Assembly (NCBI GenBank): GCA_021733945.1
Contig: JAIPJX010000022.1
Span: 1 to 44,034 of the forward strand
Source of the DNA: Verrucomicrobiota bacterium
GTDB lineage: Bacteria > Verrucomicrobiota > Verrucomicrobiia > Limisphaerales > SIBE01
Reading direction: 5' to 3'
DNA length: 44,034 bases
This document shows positions 1-6,231 of the stretch, piece by piece. Below the pieces are notes generated by a model, which was given only the letters and a program-made list of their open reading frames with translations, was not told the DNA's origin and ran no database searches. Position 1 is the stretch's first letter. Each line of letters begins with the position of its first letter. Both the position numbers and the translations under genes were made by a program.

Positions 1-131
1 CTGGGATGTCACCTGTTGAGGCGTCCGGTCGGCCACCGCGCTCCGGATGTCTAGTGCCACGCTTTTTAACACGGAGCGCACAGAGAACACAGAGGGCCAC
101 AGAAAACATTATGGTTCAGATTCTGGTTTTC

Positions 132-258
132 ACCGAACGTCCCGAGTGAGGGACATGCACCGACCGTGCACTCAGGTTCTTTAAATCAGTGTTCATAATA
201 CCCGTCAGCGTCGATTACGAGACGGTTGGTGCATGTTCACTCGACTCGATGGTTCGCC
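132..258 (-). repeat. attC-like recombination site after the hicBA cassette
   Basis: This is a 127-bp imperfect inverted repeat starting 3 nt beyond the hicA stop codon. The outer cores pair CGAAC (134-138) with GTTCG (252-256). The inner arms pair CGAGTGA (143-149) with TCACTCG (237-243), ACATGCACC (153-161) with GGTGCATGT (228-236), and ACCGT (163-167) with ACGGT (222-226). A 3-nt bulge (150-152) sits on one arm only. A long bulged stem next to a cassette stop codon is the architecture of integron attC sites. Read on the minus strand the distal core is GTTCGGT, which departs from the classical GTTRRRY at its fourth base. The same departure occurs at the second site (684-810), so it may be typical of this integron. 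A terminator is the alternative, but there is no T-run and the loop is too long. Confidence 0.6.
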
Positions 259-261
259 CAC

Positions 262-447
262 TCAGTCATCGTCTGAAGTGAGACGACGGATAATCCTCCG
301 GGCAAGAATCTCATTGATCTCACGATGGCGTGGTACTGGCTCCGAGCTTCCCGTCTTCGGATTGTGGTAAATATCATGCTTCCCACCACGTCGCAGCAGG
401 ACGCATCCAGACTGCTCAAGCTTCTGCACGAGGGCTTGTCGCTTCAC
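262..447 (-). CDS. hicA: HicA-family mRNA interferase toxin
   Basis: This 61-residue protein has the compact double-stranded-RNA-binding-like HicA fold signature. There is an N-terminal helix, then a hairpin ending in GGKHDIYHNP, where His24 is the expected catalytic residue, and a C-terminal helix with NEILARRIIRRL. HicA toxins cleave mRNA and tmRNA until bound by HicB. The gene overlaps the end of hicB by 4 nt (ATGA), so the two are translationally coupled with the antitoxin first. Length is normal for the family. Placement between two attC-like sites suggests the pair is a gene cassette; toxin-antitoxin cassettes are known to stabilise chromosomal integron arrays. Confidence 0.85.
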   Translation of the reverse strand: MKRQALVQKLEQSGCVLLRRGGKHDIYHNPKTGSSEPVPRHREINEILARRIIRRLTSDDD

Positions 448-644
448 GCGATCTCCAATTCCTCTACCTTTCGAATCCCGGGAATCTCCTCGGAGCTGAA
501 AGTCTGAAACAAGTCCTTCAAATGCTCCTTCAGGTCATCCAAGCTTTCACCCTGAGTCCAATGGTCTGGATACTCATTGAGGTAACCGAGGTAACGACCA
601 TCACTCTCTTTCCAGTACGTGAAATACGCCTTCATGTCCCCCAC
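444..644 (-). CDS. hicB: HicB-family antitoxin, short form
   Basis: This 66-residue protein resembles the partial RNase H-like domain of HicB, including the typical opening (AYFTYWKESDGRYLGYLNEYP) and the helix with SLDDLKEHLKDLF. It should bind and neutralise the HicA encoded immediately downstream. It lacks the C-terminal ribbon-helix-helix or HTH DNA-binding domain found in longer HicB proteins, so autoregulation by this protein alone is doubtful. The start codon lies about 40 nt from the outer edge of the neighbouring attC-like site, a typical cassette spacing. Confidence 0.8.
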   Translation of the reverse strand: MGDMKAYFTYWKESDGRYLGYLNEYPDHWTQGESLDDLKEHLKDLFQTFSSEEIPGIRKVEELEIA

Positions 645-683
645 TCTACCAAACCTACGCTGTCAACGCGAGCCGACAAATCA

Positions 684-810
684 GCCGAACGCAAAGGATC
701 ACCGACCGCCGCCGGAAACGGGAGCTGGCAGCGAATCCAGCGTCCGAAGAACCAAGGGCGTTCAAATCCAAGCGCTGGGCGGCGGTTCGTGTGCATCCGA
801 TTTGTTGGGC
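684..810 (-). repeat. attC-like recombination site after the RelE/ParE cassette
   Basis: This second 127-bp imperfect inverted repeat begins one base beyond the toxin stop codon. The outer cores are GCCGAAC (684-690) and GTTGGGC (804-810), pairing at six of seven positions; GTTGGGC reads as GCCCAAC on the minus strand, a perfect RYYYAAC core. Inside, AAA (693-695) pairs with TTT (801-803), GGAT (696-699) with ATCC (795-798), and ACCGCCGCC (705-713) with GGCGGCGGT (778-786), separated by unpaired bases. Length, position relative to the stop codon and orientation match the site at 132-258, while the inner sequence is unrelated. That is the expected behaviour of attC sites, which are recognised by structure. 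The distal core on the minus strand is GTTCGGC. Confidence 0.6.
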
Positions 811-811
811 G

Positions 812-1084
812 TCATCGATTCTTCAAGATCGTATCGTAAACGGAGTGGTGACCAATCCAGCTCCACACCAATCCCTCTGCTCTTTCCTTGGCGATGGCTC
901 GGTAGTGCAAGCCAACGCGTGCGGTCCAGAAAATGCCGACCTTTTTTAGCCGCACCGATGCGTGTCTGGGATCTCGTTTCAAAAGTTCGAAGTTCTTGTC
1001 TGCGAGCTTTCGTATTGCCGAAGGAAGACTCCGGTAGCAAACCCAGAAGTCCGGCGACGCGAAGTGGTTCACAACGGGGTGCAT
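812..1084 (-). CDS. RelE/ParE-superfamily toxin
   Basis: This 90-residue basic protein has the order of elements typical of RelE/ParE-type toxins: a helical N-terminus (CYRSLPSAIRKLADKNFELL), a turn with DPRHASVRLKKV, and the strand pair FWTARVGLHYRAIA. Toxins of this type are ribosome-dependent mRNA interferases or gyrase poisons; the sequence alone does not say which. The start lies inside the end of the upstream antitoxin gene (16-nt overlap), so the two are coupled. The stop codon abuts an attC-like site, consistent with being the last gene of an integron cassette. Confidence 0.75.
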   Translation of the reverse strand: MHPVVNHFASPDFWVCYRSLPSAIRKLADKNFELLKRDPRHASVRLKKVGIFWTARVGLHYRAIAKERAEGLVWSWIGHHSVYDTILKNR

Positions 1085-1266
1085 TTCCCCGCTTCAAAGT
1101 CTGCGTCGGCGTTCTCAGCGAGGTGATCGAGCTTCCCAGCTTGGATATCTCGTTCAATCTGTTCGTCCCATCGATCTGCAATATACTCCTCAAACCATCT
1201 GGCAAACTCGGCCAATTCCTCTGGTGGAAGCTGCTCAACGGCCTTTTCGAGTTCGGTTGTTCTCAC
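1069..1266 (-). CDS. Small acidic antitoxin partner of the RelE/ParE-like toxin
   Basis: This 65-residue acidic protein contains LPPEELAEFARWFEEYIADRWDEQIE followed by a tail rich in Asp, Ala and Glu. I recognise it as the short helical antitoxin type often found directly before RelE/ParE toxins. It has no visible DNA-binding domain. It overlaps the toxin start by 16 nt. The start codon is about 46 nt from a GCCCAAC motif (1312-1318 on the plus strand, GTTGGGC on the minus), a possible attI or cassette junction, which would make this the first cassette next to the integrase remnant. Confidence 0.65.
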   Translation of the reverse strand: MRTTELEKAVEQLPPEELAEFARWFEEYIADRWDEQIERDIQAGKLDHLAENADADFEAGKCTPL

Positions 1267-1644
1267 GATGAGCTACGGTAGCGCATTGCAACTGTCGTGG
1301 CAACCTTCCCCGCCCAACTATTACTTGGTTGGAAGTGAGTTTATTCCGGGTGGATTTGCCACACAAACAGGGGTTTGAGTTCTGCTTTTGTCGGGACACG
1401 ATTTTGTGGAATTCGATTTCACCCTCCATTTCCATTGGTGATCGAATCCCAATCTGAACCCGCGCCCGCCTCTTGTCAACTGTCACGCGCTCAGGCGCTT
1501 TTGAACTCCGGCCGTCGCGCCGTGGCGTCTGCGGTCGCCATGGATTGCGAGCTCAAACAACAGACTTGCTTCGCTGGCCGTTCCGGTGTTATCCAGAAGT
1601 CCGCAAGGAGGTGCAAATGCAGAAGTCAGAAGCCCAGAGAACTG
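1267..1644. other. Gene-free stretch between first cassette and integrase remnant; possible attI
   Basis: I see no convincing gene here. The expected place for attI and a cassette promoter is this segment. One candidate core is GCCCAAC at 1312-1318, which reads GTTGGGC on the minus strand and matches GTTRRRY. It lies in a small inverted repeat, CCAAC (1314-1318) with GTTGG (about 1328-1332). The N-terminal two-thirds of the integrase should also have been here but is not recognisable in any frame. Confidence 0.25.
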
Positions 1645-2057
1645 CGTCGAGTCAAACGCTTGTTTGAAGCAGACAGGGCACAAAATGTTGCGGGCGTGTG
1701 GCTTCCTGAATCATTGGCCCGGAAGTATCCGAAAGCGGGCGAACAGTGGATTTGGCAATGGGTGTTTCCGTCGCGCCAATTGAGCCGCGATCCCCGGGAC
1801 GGGGCTTTGCGGAGGCATCATGTGCGCGAGAACACGTTCCAAAAAGCGATCGCGGAAGCCGGACGCAGAGCTGGATTGGGAAAGCGTGTCACACCTCATA
1901 CGCTGCGTCATTCGTTTGCTTCGAATCTGCTGGATGCGGGCACCGATATTCGGACGGTGCAGGCGCTCCTGGGCCACACGAGTGTGGAAACCACACAGAT
2001 CTATTTGCACGTATGAGGAAACCGGGGTTGGGCGTCAGAAGCCCGCTGGATGACTGA
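1645..2057 (+). pseudogene. intI: Integron integrase (IntI-type tyrosine recombinase), truncated and frameshifted
   Basis: The reading frame from about 1645 gives only the C-terminal third of an IntI-type integrase. It runs from [10 protein letters not shown] through [16 protein letters not shown] and RRHHV to the catalytic motifs TPHTLRHSF and [13 protein letters not shown]. The tyrosine nucleophile and the His-x-x-Arg box remain, but the first catalytic arginine and the DNA-binding domain are missing. At 2011-2016 the frame meets a TGA, and the normal C-terminus ([14 protein letters not shown]) continues in the next frame from 2013. A single missing base explains this. The gene points away from the minus-strand cassettes, the canonical arrangement. 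XerC/XerD is the alternative, but the [12 protein letters not shown] segment and the GVRSPLD ending favour IntI. Confidence 0.75.
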
Positions 2058-2117
2058 CCCCGTGATCGGTTGCTGACGTGCCGACCGTCCTGATGCATGA
2101 TCCAAAATAAAACCCTC

Positions 2118-2867
2118 ATGAAAACCAATCACCTCATCCGCCTCGCCACCGCTTTCCTGTGCTCCGCCGCCGCGTTCGCAGCCGAACCGCAGGAACCGGG
2201 TTTTGAACCGATCTTGAACTGGAGAAATCTGGACGGTTGGCACGTCAGCGCCAAGACCGGGCACAGCAAGGCGAGCAAGAACAAAACGGGCGGGAAATGG
2301 ATCGTCAAGAACGGGGTTCTGATCGGACGCCAGGACATTCCCGGCAACGGCGGCATCGTCATCACCGACGAGCAGTTTGGAGACTTCGAGGTGGCCCTCG
2401 AGATGCGCAACGATTTCGGGCCGGACAGCGGCCTGTTTTTGCGCAGCACCGAGGATGGCAAAGCCTGGCAGGCGATGATCGACTACCATGCGAACGGCAA
2501 CCTGATGGGTGTTTATGGAGAGGGGCTTGGAGGCAAACCGCACGCCGCCAACTTCCGCTTCGGTGAGAAGGTGACCGAGGTGAAGGCCGAAGAGGCGCCG
2601 GTGCCGTTCCCGGTGCTTGAAGCATCCTGGCCGCTTTTCTGGCGGCACATGGAGTGGAACGAACTCCGGGCCCGGATTGTCGGCAACCCTCCGCACATCA
2701 CGACCTGGATCAACGGAGTCAAGATCATGGAATGGCAGGAGACCGAAGTGCGGCACCCTGCCAAGGGCGGAATCGCCCTGCAGGTGCACGGCGGGGGCGA
2801 TCACACCCGGGAATTTGTCCGCTACCGGAACATCCGGGTCAAACGGCTGGATAAGAAACAGAAGTAA
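2118..2867 (+). CDS. Secreted DUF1080 / 3-keto-disaccharide hydrolase-domain protein
   Basis: This 249-residue protein begins with a signal peptide (MKTNHLIRLATAFLCSAAAFA), so it is probably periplasmic or exported. The rest is one DUF1080 (3-keto-disaccharide hydrolase) domain with a concanavalin-like beta-sandwich pattern. Segments seen are FGDFEVALEMRNDFGPDSG, LFLRSTEDG and the closing GGIALQVHGGGDHTREFVRYRNIRV. The domain is strongly expanded in Verrucomicrobiota and Planctomycetota, where some members hydrolyse 3-keto glycosides. I chose the ATG at 2118 because it puts the charged signal-peptide start first; an in-frame ATG at 2097 is possible. The gene stands alone and converges on the TolC-like gene 32 nt away. 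Confidence 0.8.
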   Translation: MKTNHLIRLATAFLCSAAAFAAEPQEPGFEPILNWRNLDGWHVSAKTGHSKASKNKTGGKWIVKNGVLIGRQDIPGNGGIVITDEQFGDFEVALEMRNDFGPDSGLFLRSTEDGKAWQAMIDYHANGNLMGVYGEGLGGKPHAANFRFGEKVTEVKAEEAPVPFPVLEASWPLFWRHMEWNELRARIVGNPPHITTWINGVKIMEWQETEVRHPAKGGIALQVHGGGDHTREFVRYRNIRVKRLDKKQK

Positions 2868-2899
2868 GGGCAGGTCGGAACGGCTCCCGACAACCGGCT

Positions 2900-4537
2900 C
2901 TACTCGAAGTTCACGTTGAGCCGGTGTTTCTCCAGAGTGGAGCCTTCGAAGACCGCCAACTGGGACAGGGCAATGTTGTATTCGGCCAGAGCCGAGATCT
3001 CGGAGAAACGGGCCGCAGTCAAGCGCTGTTGGAACTGGAGCACCAGGAAGCTGGTGCTCTTTCCATTGTCGAGCTTCTGTTGCTCAGCCTTCCAGGCCGC
3101 CTCGGCAAAGAGCCTGGCCTGCCGCGTCGCTTCGATCCGATCAAAACTTGCCTGGGTGCGTTTCACCGCGTCGTCGATCTGAATCATGATGTCCTGCTCA
3201 AGCTGTTTGAGCTGCAGGATCGTCTGTTTGCTCTGAGCCTGCGCCGCCTTGTGCCGCGCCCTCGGTCCGAAGTTGCCCAGCGGCACGCTGAGCGTGGTCC
3301 CAATGGTATAGCTCGGATTGTCATTTTGACCGAGGCTGCTGAACGCCCGGCTGTAGGACGGCGTTGGGGCGAACGGCCCGCCACCTCCCGAAAACCCGCT
3401 TTGGCCGTAGGACCCCACGAGATCAAGCTGCGGAAGCAGCTGGTTTTTCTGGAATTTCAGGGTGATGTTCATGCGCTCCAGATCGAGTTTGGCCTGCTGC
3501 AGGTCAGGCCGCTGGGAGAGACCCAGCCGCCAGCTCTCCTGAAGGTCCAGCGCGACCGGCACGGCGATCAGCTTCTCGGCGGGAACCAGATCCGTGCTCT
3601 GCAATGCTGCAAAATCATCCGTCAAAAGGCCCTTGAGCACGTTCTCCTGAACCGCCAGGTTCCGTTGCGCCGAGATCAAATCGGCCTTGCTGGTTGCCAC
3701 CTGGGATTCGGCCTCTTTTTCGTCGAGCATGGCCAGCGTGCCCACTTCCACTTTTTTCCGATTCTGCGTGAGTGTTGTCTCGGCCAGCTCCAGGGCTGTC
3801 TCGACAACCGTCACATTTTCACGGGCCGCGATCAGGTTGTAGTAAGCCTGCTCCACCCGGCTCACCGTCGCCATGATCTGGTTCACCAGGCCGAGCTCGG
3901 AAATCTTGAGCAACTTCTTGTTCACCTTGATGTTCACACGACCGCTGTCGGTCAGGGCATCACGCAGCAAGGGCTGCGAGACCTGAATCCTCCAGTCTCC
4001 CGAGTAAACATCCGAGGCGGGAAATCCTGGGTTGCTCGAACTCGTTCCGCTGGTGCTGGCCTGCACCGAATAACTCAGACCACTGGGTGCGTTGCCCTGG
4101 ATGAATGGTTGCCCGCCAAAGGAATCGGTCTCAACTTCGCGGTTCCCAACATCGCGGCCGAATTCATCAACACCACCCGGCTGGGAACGAAAGCTGTGAA
4201 ACACATTGAACCCGAGTTGAGGTTCGTAGTAATTGGCCAGCGATGAGCTCAGGTTGAACTGACTGATCATCGGCTCGAATCTCTGGATCTGAACATCCAG
4301 ATTGCTCTCAAGCGCCATCTGAATCGCCTGCTCAAGCGTGATTTCCCGGCCCTGAGCTCCGGAATCAGCGGCGGCAGCCTCCAATCCAGCCAGAGCGACT
4401 CCCGCACAACAAACCCCCACACTCCAGCCGGTCAGCCCTCTCCATCGGGACCCTGTCGATCCACCACCCGCACCCGCCTTCGTGGAGTGAACGTTGGGAC
4501 GGGGAGCATTTCCAAAAATGAGGCTTTTCATTTGCAT
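2900..4537 (-). CDS. TolC-family outer-membrane efflux protein
   Basis: This 545-residue protein has two outer-membrane-efflux-protein repeats. Each is a long alpha-helical coiled coil around beta-strand pairs, for example GREITLEQAIQMALESN at the start of the first repeat and SWRLGLSQRPDLQQAKLDLE in the second. Proteins of this family form trimeric channels through the outer membrane for tripartite or type I exporters. The N-terminus has a long region (about 37 residues) before a hydrophobic segment (SVGVCCAGVALAGLEAAAA), so the signal peptide may start at a later residue than annotated. No inner-membrane pump or adaptor gene lies next to it. The start could be either ATG at 4537 or 4531. 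Confidence 0.85.
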   Translation of the reverse strand: MQMKSLIFGNAPRPNVHSTKAGAGGGSTGSRWRGLTGWSVGVCCAGVALAGLEAAAADSGAQGREITLEQAIQMALESNLDVQIQRFEPMISQFNLSSSLANYYEPQLGFNVFHSFRSQPGGVDEFGRDVGNREVETDSFGGQPFIQGNAPSGLSYSVQASTSGTSSSNPGFPASDVYSGDWRIQVSQPLLRDALTDSGRVNIKVNKKLLKISELGLVNQIMATVSRVEQAYYNLIAARENVTVVETALELAETTLTQNRKKVEVGTLAMLDEKEAESQVATSKADLISAQRNLAVQENVLKGLLTDDFAALQSTDLVPAEKLIAVPVALDLQESWRLGLSQRPDLQQAKLDLERMNITLKFQKNQLLPQLDLVGSYGQSGFSGGGGPFAPTPSYSRAFSSLGQNDNPSYTIGTTLSVPLGNFGPRARHKAAQAQSKQTILQLKQLEQDIMIQIDDAVKRTQASFDRIEATRQARLFAEAAWKAEQQKLDNGKSTSFLVLQFQQRLTAARFSEISALAEYNIALSQLAVFEGSTLEKHRLNVNFE

Positions 4538-4564
4538 TGGTCTGAGAGATTGCGCGTTTTGTAC

Positions 4565-4582
4565 CGATTCGTCAATGAATCG
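4565..4582. promoter_or_regulatory. Palindrome upstream of the TolC-like gene, possible operator
   Basis: CGATTC (4565-4570) and GAATCG (4577-4582) form an inverted repeat with a 6-nt centre. It lies 28 nt upstream of the TolC-like start codon. The size suits a dimeric repressor site or a short 5'-leader hairpin. No repressor gene is adjacent, so the role is inferred only from position. Confidence 0.25.
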
Positions 4583-4719
4583 TCACCACCGTGAGACACC
4601 TCCCGGGTGCCGGAGGTTACAGCTTTAGTCCCGCCGGCCGGGCCGCAGTTTTAAATCACAAAAGAACCAACCATCGGTTGTTCGGGGACCCGCACCGCTC
4701 CAACGGGCTCCGATGCAGC

Positions 4720-5517
<798 letters not shown>

Positions 5518-5607
5518 TCAGGACAACCGAACAGGCTCATACTGGCTACCGGAAAAATCACGGCGCGTTTGTAGCAACCGGTTTGCAGAGCGTCAATCAC
5601 GCGAAAC

Positions 5608-5646
5608 AGCCCCCCCCTCCCGGGGCGCCAGCGAGGGGGGGGGGCT
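5608..5646. repeat. C-tract/G-tract hairpin between pyrH and sixA
   Basis: AG plus eight C plus TC (5608-5619) can pair with GA plus ten G plus CT (5633-5646) around a GC-rich loop. It sits in the 255-bp divergent spacer, so it is not a terminator for either flanking gene. Together with the following GGGGG it could also fold as a G-quadruplex. I regard it as a palindromic intergenic repeat of unknown role. The long homopolymer runs also make it a place where sequencing errors are likely. Confidence 0.4.
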
Positions 5647-5709
5647 TGGGGGATTTCTTCTTTCGTTTCGACTCTGGATGTTTCATCGGGGGTCTGCTTA
5701 CCTCTGCCC

Positions 5710-6210
5710 ATGGACCTTTATATCCTGAGGCACGCCATCGCCGAACCGCTCTCCGAATCCAACGGGTGGACTGACAGCAAACGTGCCCTGACTCCCGACG
5801 GGGCTGAAAAAATGCGCCGCATCGCCAAGGGCATGCAATCCCTCGCACTGGGGTTCGACCGCGTGTTGTGCAGTCCCTTTGTCCGGGCCCGGCAAACGGC
5901 GGAGATCGTGAGGGAGACCTTCCAACCCTCCCCGCCCGTGGAAATCGTTCCCGAGCTCGCATCCGGCATCGGGCTGAAAACCCAGATCGACGCCCTCGTG
6001 CCGTTTCAGGCGGATCACGCGCGGCTGCTGGTCGTGGGACACGAGCCCGATCTGAGCTCAATGATCGCCACGTTTATTTCCGGGGATCCGTCCACGGCCA
6101 TCACCATGAAGAAGGCAGGCCTCTGCTCGCTGACGGTGGGCACCCTTCGAAACGGACGCTGCGCCCGGCTGAACTGGCTCCTGGCACCCTCCCAACTCAA
6201 ACGCCTGTAA
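5710..6210 (+). CDS. sixA: SixA-type phosphohistidine phosphatase
   Basis: This 166-residue protein belongs to the histidine phosphatase superfamily, SixA branch, which removes phosphate from phosphohistidine on HPt domains. The phosphoacceptor motif LRHAIAEP carries His8, where most relatives have RHG and SixA proteins typically have RHA. The second active-site histidine is His111 in VVGHEPDLS. SPFVRARQTAEIV supplies the phosphate-binding arginines. The length is normal for SixA. The gene faces mutS convergently with a 21-nt gap. No histidine kinase is nearby, so the substrate cannot be assigned. Confidence 0.85.
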   Translation: MDLYILRHAIAEPLSESNGWTDSKRALTPDGAEKMRRIAKGMQSLALGFDRVLCSPFVRARQTAEIVRETFQPSPPVEIVPELASGIGLKTQIDALVPFQADHARLLVVGHEPDLSSMIATFISGDPSTAITMKKAGLCSLTVGTLRNGRCARLNWLLAPSQLKRL

Positions 6211-6231
6211 CCAATCGCCAACACCTCCGGG

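Noticed and set aside
132..258. Terminator for hicBA
   Set aside because: The arms are separated by a loop of about 54 nt, there are bulges, and no T-tract follows; the structure matches the second attC-like site instead.
237..419. Alternative 60-residue frame overlapping hicA
   Set aside because: It is out of frame with HicA, which has the expected family motifs and coupled start.
2924..4246. 440-residue plus-strand open frame opposite the TolC-like gene
   Set aside because: It has no family features and no ribosome-binding site, and it mirrors the conserved TolC coding frame.
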